DNA from: Nakamurella alba
Lineage (GTDB): Bacteria; Actinomycetota; Actinomycetes; Mycobacteriales; Nakamurellaceae
Direction: 5' to 3'
Length of the DNA: 64,000 nt
Assembly (NCBI RefSeq): GCF_009707545.1
Contig: NZ_WLYK01000001.1
Location: forward strand, 1,488,001-1,552,000
The translations under genes and the position numbers were made by a program. The notes below the pieces were generated by a model. The model did no database searches and was not told the origin of the DNA. It saw only the letters and a list, made by a program, of their open reading frames with translations. Shown here in pieces: positions 53,383 to 62,146 of this stretch. Position 1 is the first letter of the stretch. The number at the start of each line of letters is the position of its first letter.

Positions 53383-55317
53383 TCAGGGGCGGGTCAGCTC
53401 CAGCACCGGCACGTCCGGGGTCGGGAACCCGAGGATCTGCCCGTAGAAGGACAGTTCCGCCTCCAGTGCCGCGATCCGGGCGGCTGCGGCGCGGAAGCCG
53501 TGGCCCTCGTCGGGAAAGACGACCAGCGCGTGTGCGATCCCGTGCTCCCGGCAGGCGGCCGCGAACGCCTCCGCCTGATCGGGGGTGACGACCGGGTCCC
53601 TGCCGCCCTGCAGCAGCAGCACCGGGGTCGACAGCTGACCGGCCCGGGAGATCGGCGACCGGGCCGTCCACGTGGTGTGGTCCGGCCCGGCAACGCTGTC
53701 CAGGTAACGACTCTCGAAGTCGTGGGTGGCGGTCTCGAGGGCCTGCAAGTCGGCCACCCCGTAGGACGAGGTACCGCCGGCGAACGGATGCCCGGTGGTC
53801 GTCAGCGCACCCAGCACGGTCAGCCCGCCCGCCGAACCGCCGGTGATCACCGCCGATCCGGCGGTGCCGTCGGCGAGCAGGCCGCGGGCCACGGTGATGG
53901 CGTCCGCGACGTCCAGCTCCGCCCAGCGGCCGCGCAGGGCGTCCCGGTACGGGCGGCCGTACCCGGTCGACCCGCGGTAGTCCAGGTCCGCGACCGCGAA
54001 CCCGCGGCTGGTGAAGAAGGCGACCTGCGCGGAGGCGGACCGGGACGCGGCCGCGGTGGGGCCGCCGTGCACCGTCATCACCAGTGGTGCGGTGCCCGGT
54101 GCCGCCGTGTGCTCCGGATGGGTCGGCGGGTACACCAGCACGTGCACGCCGTCGATCGTCCGGTGCTCCGGGACCGGCAGGTACGCGGCGGGCAGCGGGT
54201 CGTCGCTCGCAGTCCGCACGGTCCGCGGTGTGGCGCGGGGCTCGATCAGCACCACCCGGGTGCCGATCCGCGGGCCGCCGACCACCAGCGCGGCACGGCC
54301 GGTCGGCGTGGTGGCCAAGTCGCCGCAGGCCGCCCAGTCCGGGTCGATCGGCTGCAGCGACTCGTCCAGCGTGTCCAGCACCGACGGCACCCCGCCGGGC
54401 ACCACCAGCAGCCGGCCGCCGGGCAGGGGTGCCCACGAGTGGCGGCCCAGGTTCCACTGCGGCGGGGCGAACTCCTGCTCGATCGAGGACAGCCGGCGCC
54501 GGCCACCGCCGCGCGGATCCCGCAGTTCCGGCTGCCACCAGCCGCTCTCGTCACTCTGCACCAGCACCGAACCGTCGGAGAGGAAGCCGGGGTCGACCAC
54601 CGAGATGCCCGGTCCGCCGGCGATGGTGCGGATCTCGCCGCCCGGCAGCGGCAGGCCGTCCCGGCCGAGCGGGACCAGCCGGACAACAGTGCTGTCCCAG
54701 GGCATGTCGGGGTGGTTCCAGCTCGCGAACACCAGCGCGTCGCCGGCCGGCGAGAGTCGGGGTGCGGCCAGGAAGTCGGCCGTGCCCTCCGGCACCAGCG
54801 TGCCGATCGCGGCCGGATCGGTGGCCGCGGCACCGTCCAGCGGCACGGCCACCACCGACCGGCGCACCGTGCCGAAGGTGCCGTCGCCCTCGTGGCGTTC
54901 CTGCACCGCGAGCACCCGGCCGCGGGCCGGGTCGGGCAGCAGGTCGGCGTAGCGCAGGCCCGCCGGCAGTGCCGGCTCCGGGGTGATCGGCCGGGGTGCC
55001 GACCCGATCGGGTCGACCATGTACAGCCGCTGGTCGGTGAAGTTCGCGAAGACGACGGCCGACCCGTCGGCGACCGGCACCCACGAGGTCCCGCCGTACT
55101 CCTGGACCCGGGTCCGCGCGTTGAAGCCTTCTGGGACGAGATCCTCGACCCCGCCGGAGATCTCCCGGCACACCACGATCCGGCCGCCCTCGGCCGGCCG
55201 GCCCTCGGACCACCAGACCTCGTCGCCGGCGAAGGCCACGGCCTCCAGGGAGCGGCCGGCGGCGACGGCCTTGGCGACAGAGACGGGGGACGGCCAGGAT
55301 CCGGGTGCGGGAGTCAC
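53383..55317 (-). CDS. S9 family prolyl oligopeptidase-like peptidase
   Basis: This 644-residue protein joins an N-terminal beta-propeller (about 1-370) to a C-terminal alpha/beta-hydrolase domain. Its catalytic triad is Ser495 (GGSAGG), Asp574 (GGRDPV) and His606 (DEGHGF), as in acylaminoacyl and dipeptidyl peptidases. There is no signal peptide, so it probably acts on peptides in the cytoplasm. GTG 55317 overlaps the MOSC gene stop (GTGA), so it is second in that unit. Confidence 0.92.
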   Translation of the reverse strand: MTPAPGSWPSPVSVAKAVAAGRSLEAVAFAGDEVWWSEGRPAEGGRIVVCREISGGVEDLVPEGFNARTRVQEYGGTSWVPVADGSAVVFANFTDQRLYMVDPIGSAPRPITPEPALPAGLRYADLLPDPARGRVLAVQERHEGDGTFGTVRRSVVAVPLDGAAATDPAAIGTLVPEGTADFLAAPRLSPAGDALVFASWNHPDMPWDSTVVRLVPLGRDGLPLPGGEIRTIAGGPGISVVDPGFLSDGSVLVQSDESGWWQPELRDPRGGGRRRLSSIEQEFAPPQWNLGRHSWAPLPGGRLLVVPGGVPSVLDTLDESLQPIDPDWAACGDLATTPTGRAALVVGGPRIGTRVVLIEPRATPRTVRTASDDPLPAAYLPVPEHRTIDGVHVLVYPPTHPEHTAAPGTAPLVMTVHGGPTAAASRSASAQVAFFTSRGFAVADLDYRGSTGYGRPYRDALRGRWAELDVADAITVARGLLADGTAGSAVITGGSAGGLTVLGALTTTGHPFAGGTSSYGVADLQALETATHDFESRYLDSVAGPDHTTWTARSPISRAGQLSTPVLLLQGGRDPVVTPDQAEAFAAACREHGIAHALVVFPDEGHGFRAAAARIAALEAELSFYGQILGFPTPDVPVLELTRP

Positions 55318-55994
55318 CGGGCCAGTGTCCCGGACCCCGTCCGGCGGGCGACGGTGGCCCTGGCATCGGCGGACAGGGCGGTCGCCGGGATCAGTTCCGG
55401 CAGCAGCTCCGGCTGCGTGGTCAGGGCGCGGAACGCGGTGCGCACGGTGATCCCGTGGTCCGGCCGGTGTCGCACCACGATCGGATCGCCGGCCCGCACC
55501 TCGCCGGGATGCAGCACCCGCAGGTAGGTGCCGGTGGTGGCGGCCTCGGTGAACCGGCGGACCCAGCCGCGCTCGCCGAGCCAGCCGGCGAAGGTGCGGC
55601 AGGGGATCCGCGGGTCGCTGACCTCGAGGACCAGCTCCTCGCCCACCGCCCACTGCTCGCCGACCACCGCGGTCCCCAGGTCGATGCCGGTGGTGGTCAG
55701 GTTCTCGCCGAAGACACCGTTGCCGAGCGGCCGGCCGACCGTCCGCTGCCAGTCGTCCAGATCCTCCCGGGCGTAGGCGTACACCGCCTGGTCGTCGCCG
55801 CCGTGGTGGCGCAGGTCGCACACCACGTCGCCGACCAGACCCGAACCGGCCACGCCCTTCTCGCCCGGTGCGCGGACCAGCACGGGCCCCTCCACCGGCT
55901 GCTTGTCGATGCCGGTGACCGGGATCGCGGAGTGCTCGGTGGGGGTGGCGGCGCCGATGTTCACGGTCAGCACGCGGGGGTTCTGCTGCTCCAT
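55314..55994 (-). CDS. MOSC domain protein
   Basis: This 226-residue protein matches YiiM-like MOSC proteins. It starts QNPRVLTVNIG, continues with HSAIPVTGIDKQPV and GVFGENLTTTGIDL, and has the conserved cysteine in PRIPCRTFAGWL. MOSC proteins bind the molybdenum cofactor through this cysteine and reduce N-hydroxylated compounds; this activity is inferred. It is divergent from msrA, another reductive-repair gene, across a 90-bp gap. Confidence 0.85.
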   Translation of the reverse strand: MEQQNPRVLTVNIGAATPTEHSAIPVTGIDKQPVEGPVLVRAPGEKGVAGSGLVGDVVCDLRHHGGDDQAVYAYAREDLDDWQRTVGRPLGNGVFGENLTTTGIDLGTAVVGEQWAVGEELVLEVSDPRIPCRTFAGWLGERGWVRRFTEAATTGTYLRVLHPGEVRAGDPIVVRHRPDHGITVRTAFRALTTQPELLPELIPATALSADARATVARRTGSGTLAR

Positions 55995-56024
55995 GTCCGC
56001 GCACGCTACCGGCCCTGTCCAGCC

Positions 56025-56050
56025 GGAATGTGTGCGTGAGCGGGACTGTT
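56025..56050 (+). promoter_or_regulatory. SigR/SigH-type promoter of msrA
   Basis: GGAAT (56025-56029), 18 nt, then GTT (56048-56050) matches the oxidative-stress ECF consensus. It lies 34 nt before the msrA start, ahead of its AAGGAG ribosome site. Confidence 0.55.
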
Positions 56051-56084
56051 GGAGAGGATGTACGTCTACGAGAAGGAGAGAACC

Positions 56085-56594
56085 ATGTCCGCTGCACGTG
56101 CCGTGCTCGCCGGTGGCTGCTTCTGGGGGATGCAGGACCTGATCCGCAAGCAGCCGGGAGTGCTGTCCACCCGCGTCGGCTACACCGGTGGCCTGGTGCA
56201 GAACGCCACCTACCGCAACCACGAGGGCCACGCCGAGGCGGTCGAGATCGTCTACGACCCGGCGGTGACCAGCTACCGCGACATCCTGGAGTTCTTCTTC
56301 CAGATCCACGACCCGTCGACCCGCAACCGCCAGGGCAACGACGTCGGGACCAGCTACCGGTCGGCGATCTTCTACACCGACGAGGACCAGCACCAGGTCG
56401 CCCTGGACACCATCGCCGACGTCGACGCCTCCGGCCTCTGGCCGGGCAAGGTCGTCACCGAGGTCGTCCCCGAGAGCACCTTCTGGGAGGCGGAGCCGGA
56501 GCACCAGGACTACCTCGAGCGCATCCCGTGGGGGTACACCTGCCACTTCCCCCGCCCCGGCTGGAAGCTGCCGCACCGCGCTGTGACCGGGTGA
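56085..56594 (+). CDS. msrA: peptide-methionine (S)-S-oxide reductase
   Basis: MsrA repairs oxidised methionine in proteins. The 169-residue protein has the active-site motif GCFWG (Cys12), the YTGG substrate region and the C-terminal [23 protein letters not shown] is eight bases before the ATG. An ECF-type promoter upstream suggests induction by thiol-oxidative stress. The gene immediately downstream has lost its 5' end. Confidence 0.95.
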   Translation: MSAARAVLAGGCFWGMQDLIRKQPGVLSTRVGYTGGLVQNATYRNHEGHAEAVEIVYDPAVTSYRDILEFFFQIHDPSTRNRQGNDVGTSYRSAIFYTDEDQHQVALDTIADVDASGLWPGKVVTEVVPESTFWEAEPEHQDYLERIPWGYTCHFPRPGWKLPHRAVTG

Positions 56595-56665
56595 CCTGAA
56601 TTTCTCTGATCAAGGAGAAGCCGGGTGGGGGGCCGGCGGGGTTCTTCGAGGCGGAGGCGGCGGGG

Positions 56666-57361
56666 TTGCGGTGGTTGGCCGTGGACGGCGGCGCCGCGTG
56701 CGTGTCTGTGCTCGACGTCCGGACCGGCCGGATCGAGATCGAGCGGCTGACCGAGGCGCCCGCCAGCGCCGCGGCGGCCGAGGAATTCGGCCGCGCGCTC
56801 GCCGTCACCCACGCCGCCGGCGCCGAGGCGTTCGGCAGCGGACCGACCGGTGGTCCGGGTGTGGCATTCATCGGGAGGCAGGAGCTGCCGCTCGGTTCGT
56901 ACAGCAGCTGGGGTGCGTTCTACGCTGACCTGCGGCTGCTGCCGTACTCGCGGGCGGCGCACCGGATCGGCAACCTGTCGGATGCCGGACTGCGATCGGT
57001 CGAGAAGGTGTGCGAACGGCTGCACGCGGGGGAGTTCGACGACGGACGGCCGCCGGCCCGGATCCACGGGGACCTGTGGGCCGGCAACCTGCTCTTCACC
57101 CCGACCGGCGCGGTGATGATCGATCCCGCCGCACATGGCGGCCACGGGGAGACCGATCTGGCGATGCTCGCTCTCTTCGGCGCGCCGCACCTGCGCCGGA
57201 TCCAGCAGGCGTATGCCGAGGCCGCGTCGCTCGACAGCGGTTGGCCGGACCGGATCGCCCTGCACCAGCTGCACCCGCTGCTGGTGCACGCCGTCACCCA
57301 TGGCGCCTCCTACGGCTCGCATGCTGCTGAACACTGCGAGCTGGCGCTCGCGGGCCGCTGA
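56666..57361 (+). CDS. fructosamine kinase family protein, N-terminally truncated
   Basis: Fructosamine kinases phosphorylate glycated amines. The protein keeps the catalytic loop IHGDLWAGNLLF and VMIDPAAHGGHGETDLAML. Similarity begins abruptly: the first residues of the open frame (from 56600) correspond to KPGGGPAGFFEAEAAGLRWL, which in typical family members is preceded by about 40 residues of the nucleotide lobe. The complete msrA gene occupies that space. No ATG or GTG fits; TTG 56666 is formal only. The last codons (AEHCELALAGR) are supplied by a repeat element. It may be a decaying gene. Confidence 0.55.
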   Translation: MRWLAVDGGAACVSVLDVRTGRIEIERLTEAPASAAAAEEFGRALAVTHAAGAEAFGSGPTGGPGVAFIGRQELPLGSYSSWGAFYADLRLLPYSRAAHRIGNLSDAGLRSVEKVCERLHAGEFDDGRPPARIHGDLWAGNLLFTPTGAVMIDPAAHGGHGETDLAMLALFGAPHLRRIQQAYAEAASLDSGWPDRIALHQLHPLLVHAVTHGASYGSHAAEHCELALAGR

Positions 57362-57460
57362 TCCCCAGAGGGATCCCGCGTCCTGCGCTTCTCGCCTCCG
57401 TTCGTGCCTCTCTACGGCTGCGATGCTCGACCGCACGATCCCGGGATCTGCGGCCATGTT
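57326..57460 (+). repeat. structured intergenic repeat, copy 4
   Basis: It overlaps the end of the fructosamine-kinase frame, in the same orientation. It has GCTGAACA, hairpin GCGAGC-TGGC-GCTCGC (57336-57351) and closing arms GGCCGCTGATCCC (57353-57365) and GGGATCTGCGGCC (57443-57455), complementary with one mismatch. The kinase stop codon (57359-57361) is inside the 5' arm. Confidence 0.88.
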
Positions 57461-57535
57461 TCCCGGCGTCCTACAGCAGTCGGCCGGCGAGCTGGTGCTC
57501 GCCCGTCTCGTGATCTGGGACAATGGAGCACTGTC

Positions 57536-58642
57536 ATGACCAAGTCGCTTCCTCTCGTGTTCACCGCCCCGCGCCGCGGCAAGCCGCCGGTGCACCTCGC
57601 CGACCTCGACGCCGCCGGGCGGAAGGCCGCCGTGGTGGCGGCCGGGCAGCCCGCGTTCCGGGCGGATCAGCTGTCCCGGCACTACTTCTCGAACCTCACC
57701 CGGGACCCGGCGCTGATGACCGACCTGCCCGCCACCGGCCGGCAGGAGCTGGTGGACGCGGTGCTGCCGGAACTGCTGACCGAGGTGCGGTCGCTCGCCT
57801 GCGACGACGGTGACACCCGCAAGACCCTCTGGCGCGCGCACGACGGCACCCTCATCGAGTCCGTGCTGATGCGGTACACCGACCGGATCACGCTGTGCGT
57901 CTCGTCGCAGGCGGGCTGCGGCATGGCCTGCCCGTTCTGCGCCACCGGCCAGGGCGGGCTGCAGCGCAACCTGTCCACGGCGGAGATCGTCGAGCAGGTG
58001 CGGCTGGCGGCCGCGTCGGCCCGGGACGGCGCGCTGGGCGGTCCGGGACGGCTCTCCAACATCGTCTTCATGGGGATGGGGGAGCCGCTGGCCAACTACA
58101 ACCGGGTGCTCTCGGCGGTCCGCCAGATCACCGCGCCGCAGCCACACGGCCTGGGCATCTCCGCCCGCTCGGTCACGGTCTCCACCGTCGGCCTGGTCCC
58201 GGCCATCGACCGGCTCACCGCCGAGGGGCTGCAGGTCCGGCTGGCCATCTCGCTGCACACCCCGGACGACGAGCTGCGCGACACCCTGGTGCCGATCAAC
58301 GAGCGGTGGAAGGTCGCCGAGGTGCTCGAGGCCGGTCGCCGGTACGCCGATGCCACCGGTCGCCGGGTGTCCATCGAGTACGCATTGATCAGGGACGTCA
58401 ACGACCAGCCGTGGCGGGCCGATCTGCTGGGCAAGGTGCTGCGCGAGCACCTGGGCCAGCTGGTCCACGTGAACCTCATCCCGCTCAACCCCACCCCGGG
58501 CAGCGAGTGGGACGCCTCGCCCAAGCCCGTCGAGGCCGAGTTCGTCCGCCGGGTGCGGGCGCAGGGCGTCGCCTGCACGGTGCGCGACACCCGCGGTCAG
58601 GAGATCGCCGCCGCCTGCGGCCAACTCGCTGCAGAGGGCTGA
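57536..58642 (+). CDS. rlmN: 23S rRNA (adenine2503-C2)/tRNA methyltransferase RlmN
   Basis: RlmN is a radical-SAM enzyme that methylates C2 of A2503 in 23S rRNA and A37 of some tRNAs. The 368-residue protein has the cluster motif CGMACPFC (Cys128, Cys132, Cys135). Two conserved cysteines, Cys121 and Cys347, form the methyl-carrier mechanism. [10 protein letters not shown] is also present. The ATG has GGAG seven bases upstream, and GACAAT (57519-57524) is a possible -10. It starts 75 bp after repeat copy 4. Confidence 0.95.
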   Translation: MTKSLPLVFTAPRRGKPPVHLADLDAAGRKAAVVAAGQPAFRADQLSRHYFSNLTRDPALMTDLPATGRQELVDAVLPELLTEVRSLACDDGDTRKTLWRAHDGTLIESVLMRYTDRITLCVSSQAGCGMACPFCATGQGGLQRNLSTAEIVEQVRLAAASARDGALGGPGRLSNIVFMGMGEPLANYNRVLSAVRQITAPQPHGLGISARSVTVSTVGLVPAIDRLTAEGLQVRLAISLHTPDDELRDTLVPINERWKVAEVLEAGRRYADATGRRVSIEYALIRDVNDQPWRADLLGKVLREHLGQLVHVNLIPLNPTPGSEWDASPKPVEAEFVRRVRAQGVACTVRDTRGQEIAAACGQLAAEG

Positions 58643-58652
58643 ACCGGTCCGA

Positions 58653-58658
58653 TAGATT
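58653..58658 (+). promoter_or_regulatory. -10 box, leaderless terD-type gene
   Basis: TAGATT ends 6 nt before ATG 58665, the same box and spacing as at glgC. Confidence 0.65.
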
Positions 58659-58664
58659 CGGACC

Positions 58665-60092
58665 ATGACCGACCCGAGCGGCGCAGCCCTGTCCAAAGGC
58701 CAGAACGCGCCGGTGCCGCCCGGGGCGCTCGTCGTCACGGTCGACGTCGCCGCGCCGGCCGACCTGTCCGCCCTGCTGGTCACCCCGGCCGGGAAGGTGC
58801 GCAGCGACGCCGATTTCGTCTTCTTCAACCAGCCGGACGGTCCGGGCGTGCGGTGCGTCCCGGCGTCCGGCGGCGGCTCCTGGCGGATCGAGATCGACCC
58901 GGCCGCGGTGCCGGCCGACATCGACCAGGTGCGCGTCGTGTCCAACCTGGACCAGCCCGGCGCCCGCTTCGGCCAGTTCGCGCCGCCGGTGGCCCGGGTG
59001 TCGACCGGCGCCGGACAGCCGGTGATCAGCTACCAGGCCACCGGCCTGGACTCCGAGAGCATCGTGATCTTCCTCGAGATCTACCGCCGTGCCGACACCT
59101 GGAAGGTGCGGGCGGTCGGCCAGGGCTACGCCGGTGGTCTCGCCGACCTCATCCGCGACCACGGGGTGAGCGTCGACGACGACGGCGGCCAGGCTGCACC
59201 TCCGCCACCGCCCGCTCCGCCGCAGCAGGCCTACCAGCCGCCACCGTCTCCGCCGGCCCAGCCCGCCTACCAGCCGCCTCCACCGCCGCAGCAGGCCTAC
59301 CAGCCCCAGCCGCAGCAGGCGTACCAGTCCCCTCCGCAGCAGGGCTACCAGCCGCCGCCCTCGGCGCCGCCGAGCTACCAGCAGCCGCCGCAGGCGTACC
59401 AGCCCCCGCCGCAGCAGGGGTACCAACCGCCTCCGCCGCCGGCACCCCCGCAGCAGCCCGCCTACCAGCAGCCGCCGGCGGCGCCCGCGCAGTCGTCGGG
59501 TGAGGTGTCGCTGGTCAAGGGTCGGTCGGTGAGTCTGCAGAAGGGCCAACGGGTCTCGCTGCGCAAGGAGGACGGCGCGCTCACCATGATCCGGATGGGG
59601 CTGGGCTGGGACCCGGTGCAGAAGCGCGGCCTGTTCGGCAGCCGCGAGGTCGAGATCGACCTGGACGCGAGCGTCCTGCTCTTCGCCGACCAGCAGCCCG
59701 CCGACGTGGTCTTCTACAACAACCTGCAGAGCCGCGACGGCTCGGTGCAGCACCAGGGCGACAACCGCACCGGCGCCGGCGACGGCGACGACGAGGTGGT
59801 GCTGATCGACCTGAACCGGATCCCGGTGCACATCACCTCGCTGATCCTGATCGTCACCTCCTACGAGGGACAGACCTTCGAGCAGGTGCAGAACGCGTTC
59901 TGCCGGCTGGTCGACCACACCAACGGCGGTGAGCTCGCCCGCTACACCCTGGCCGGTGGCATGCCGTTCACCGGCATGGTGATGACCAAGGTGTTCCGGG
60001 CGCCGGACGGCTGGAAGCTGCAGGCGATCGGCGAGGGCATCCAGGCACGTACCCCGGTCGAGGCGGTGCCCCAGCTGACCAGGTTCCTGTGA
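58665..60092 (+). CDS. two-domain TerD-family stress protein
   Basis: This 475-residue protein has two TerD-like domains. The first (about 1-170) contains ALSKGQNAPVPPG, FVFFNQPDGPG and FLEIYRRADTWKVRAVGQGYAGG. A low-complexity Pro/Gln/Tyr linker (about 178-290) of QAYQPPP-type units follows. The second domain (about 290-475) contains VSLVKGRSVSLQKGQ, VVFYNNLQSRDGSV, GDDEVVLIDL and KVFRAPDGWKLQAIGEG. TerD domains bind Ca2+ through Asp-rich loops and occur in tellurite/phage/stress operons. The stop overlaps the next gene (GTGA). Confidence 0.88.
   Translation: MTDPSGAALSKGQNAPVPPGALVVTVDVAAPADLSALLVTPAGKVRSDADFVFFNQPDGPGVRCVPASGGGSWRIEIDPAAVPADIDQVRVVSNLDQPGARFGQFAPPVARVSTGAGQPVISYQATGLDSESIVIFLEIYRRADTWKVRAVGQGYAGGLADLIRDHGVSVDDDGGQAAPPPPPAPPQQAYQPPPSPPAQPAYQPPPPPQQAYQPQPQQAYQSPPQQGYQPPPSAPPSYQQPPQAYQPPPQQGYQPPPPPAPPQQPAYQQPPAAPAQSSGEVSLVKGRSVSLQKGQRVSLRKEDGALTMIRMGLGWDPVQKRGLFGSREVEIDLDASVLLFADQQPADVVFYNNLQSRDGSVQHQGDNRTGAGDGDDEVVLIDLNRIPVHITSLILIVTSYEGQTFEQVQNAFCRLVDHTNGGELARYTLAGGMPFTGMVMTKVFRAPDGWKLQAIGEGIQARTPVEAVPQLTRFL
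59197..59493 (+). repeat. low-complexity repeat encoding the TerD linker
   Basis: Units such as CAGGCCTACCAGCC and CAGCAGGCGTACCAG recur about ten times with variation, encoding QAYQPP and QGYQPP blocks. This stretch is expected to change length among relatives. Confidence 0.75.
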
Positions 60093-61636
60093 GGACCCTG
60101 CGGATGGGGGAGAACGTCCCCCTCCCGACCGGTCGGATCACCGTCCGCGTCTCCGGCGCCCCGGCCATTCGTGGGCTGGCGCTCGACGGCAGCGACCGGG
60201 CCGCCGGCCCGCTGCTGGCCCCGGGCGCGGCCGGTGCGGTGCCCGGCGTCGTCGACATCACCCACGACACGGTCACTCTCGACCCGGCGGCGATGCCGCC
60301 GGCCGTGCAGCGCCTGCTGGTGATCGCGGCGGTCGCATCCACCGGCACCCCGATGGTCGGCGAGATCCTCACCGGCGTCACCGGTCCGGCCGGTGAGGTG
60401 GCCGACTACGCCTGCACCGCACCGGGGATCGTCCGTTCCCTGGTGCTGGTCGAGGTCTACCGGCGCGGCACCGAGTGGAAGCTGCGCGCCGTCGGCCAGG
60501 GCTTCGCCGGCGGCCTGCCAGAGTTGCTCGCCCACCACGGAGCCCGGCCCGCCGACGTCACGGCCGCCGCCACACCGATGCCGGCCGCCCAGCCGGCCGC
60601 GTCGGCCGGGTCGGCGGAGCCGCCGGCACCGATGCTGCCGCCCGGCACCACCCCGGCCGACCGGCAGGTCCGGGTGCTGCAGGGCGTCTTCCAGGACGCG
60701 GCGCGCAGCACCGCCGGCTTCCGCAGCTCCATGGACTTCGCCCGCACCCGGCGGGACCGCGAGCTGGAGGAACTGCTCGCCGACCCGCGGATGCGCGACC
60801 CGCAGGACCCGGCCCGGCTGGAGGTGGACCGGCGCTACGACGACCTGGTGATGCAGGCGACGTCGTCGCACATGCGCGACATCGACCAGCTGCGCACCGA
60901 ACTCGCCGAGCTCGACCCGCAGCTGCCGCCGCAGCTGGCGCCGTGGGGCGGGCGGTCCTGGCAGGAGCCGCCCGGGGCCCGGCCGGACGGCGGGATGCGG
61001 GTCGGCGAGCTCACTCTGGAGGAGGCGCCCGAGCTGCGGGTGCCGCTGGTCGTCCCGCTGCCGCTGTACCGCCCGTTGCACGTCGACGGGCCGGACGAGG
61101 CGGCGCTGATGATGACTCTCGGACTGATCATCCGGTTGCTGGCCGGATCACCGCCCGGCGGCACCCGGGTGCAGCTGTGCGACGCCGAGGGCAGCCTGAG
61201 CACCGCATTGGCCGGCGGACCGATCCGGCCGGTGCTGGCGGGGACACCGGCGTCCGACGAGGACGGGATGCTGGCCGTGCTGCGGCGTCTCGAGCAGCGG
61301 GCCGATCTGTTCGACATGGCCCGGGACGCCGGTGCGGCCGATGCGCTGCCGCCCGACGTGTGGACCGGGCGGGTGCTGTTGGTGCTGTCCGACCTGTTCC
61401 CGGGGACGACCGCGGACCAGGCGCTGCTGGACCGGGTGCTGCGGCCGGGCAGCGGGGTGAGCCTGCTGATGGTCGGCCGGGTGCACCCGCCGGAATCGCT
61501 GCACGCGTTGCGGCTGCCGGCGACCGACGGCGGCAGCCTCACCGACGGGTGGGTCGGCCTGGAGTGGAGCTTCCGCCCGGACCCGGGACCGGGTGACCCC
61601 GAGCTGGCCGCGACACTGCTGCGCCGGTTGGCCTGA
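60089..61636 (+). CDS. TerD-like protein with a C-terminal domain of unknown function
   Basis: This 515-residue protein starts with a TerD-like domain (about 1-155) containing MRMGENVPLPTG-like residues and LVEVYRRGTEWKLRAVGQGFAGG. An Ala/Pro linker and a charged helical segment (about 195-290, RQVRVLQGVFQDAARSTAGF, MQATSSHMRDIDQLRTEL) follow. A C-terminal alpha/beta domain (about 300-515) begins with VPLVVPLPLYRPLHVDGPDE and contains GRVLLVLSDLFPG. I cannot name this domain; it may be FtsK/nucleotide-binding-like, but no P-loop is visible. It is translationally coupled to the two-domain TerD gene. Confidence 0.75.
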   Translation: MRTLRMGENVPLPTGRITVRVSGAPAIRGLALDGSDRAAGPLLAPGAAGAVPGVVDITHDTVTLDPAAMPPAVQRLLVIAAVASTGTPMVGEILTGVTGPAGEVADYACTAPGIVRSLVLVEVYRRGTEWKLRAVGQGFAGGLPELLAHHGARPADVTAAATPMPAAQPAASAGSAEPPAPMLPPGTTPADRQVRVLQGVFQDAARSTAGFRSSMDFARTRRDRELEELLADPRMRDPQDPARLEVDRRYDDLVMQATSSHMRDIDQLRTELAELDPQLPPQLAPWGGRSWQEPPGARPDGGMRVGELTLEEAPELRVPLVVPLPLYRPLHVDGPDEAALMMTLGLIIRLLAGSPPGGTRVQLCDAEGSLSTALAGGPIRPVLAGTPASDEDGMLAVLRRLEQRADLFDMARDAGAADALPPDVWTGRVLLVLSDLFPGTTADQALLDRVLRPGSGVSLLMVGRVHPPESLHALRLPATDGGSLTDGWVGLEWSFRPDPGPGDPELAATLLRRLA

Positions 61637-61684
61637 CCCTGCGCCCACGGACGGCACAGGACCGGTGCGACCGGCCACCGTCGT

Positions 61685-61719
61685 GATCCGTGCCGTACCC
61701 GCCCGGTCGGCACCGGATC
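61685..61719. terminator. terminator between the TerD unit and DUF2631
   Basis: GATCCGTGCCG (61685-61695) pairs with CGGCACCGGATC (61708-61719) with one bulged base. It lies between convergent genes. Confidence 0.5.
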
Positions 61720-61736
61720 AGGACAGCACGGGCTCA

Positions 61737-62045
61737 GGGGCGGATGCGGTTGCGCTTCTTCTTCTGCACGTAGCCCTGGACCATCAGCAGCACCATGCCG
61801 AGCGCGAATGCGATGAGGAAGTAGTTCTCCACGTTGGAGCGGTGGTTGCCGATGATCATCAGCAGCAGGCCGGCGGCGCCGAGGCCGAGCAGCGCGTTCT
61901 TCCCCTTCGGGGCGAAGTCCTGCCAGGTGCCGTGCCAGCCCCACTCCTCGCTCGGGGCGTCGGGGTTGTAGCTGACCACCGCACCGCCGTGGGCGGCCTC
62001 GACCTCGCCGTGGGCGTCGTGCTTCTCCAACGAGGTGCCGGCCAC
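61737..62045 (-). CDS. DUF2631 membrane protein
   Basis: This 102-residue protein has an acidic N-terminus with [19 protein letters not shown]. Two membrane helices (about 49-66 and 74-91) and a basic tail KKKRNRIRP follow. This matches the actinobacterial DUF2631 family, often near dxr and rip1. The function is unknown. GTG 62045 is supported by AGGAGG upstream. It is divergent from dxr across a 101-bp gap. Confidence 0.85.
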
Positions 62046-62134
62046 CAGTCCTCCTGCGGTATGCGTGCGGGTGCTTCCCCTTCATCCTCGCACGACAGCA
62101 CCGCTGCGGGGCAGCGGGCCGCTCCGGACCGGCA

Positions 62135-62140
62135 GAATGT
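62135..62140 (+). promoter_or_regulatory. -10-like box, leaderless dxr
   Basis: GAATGT ends 6 nt before GTG 62147. The first base departs from the consensus but the spacing is the same as in other leaderless genes here. Confidence 0.4.
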
Positions 62141-62146
62141 CACGTT

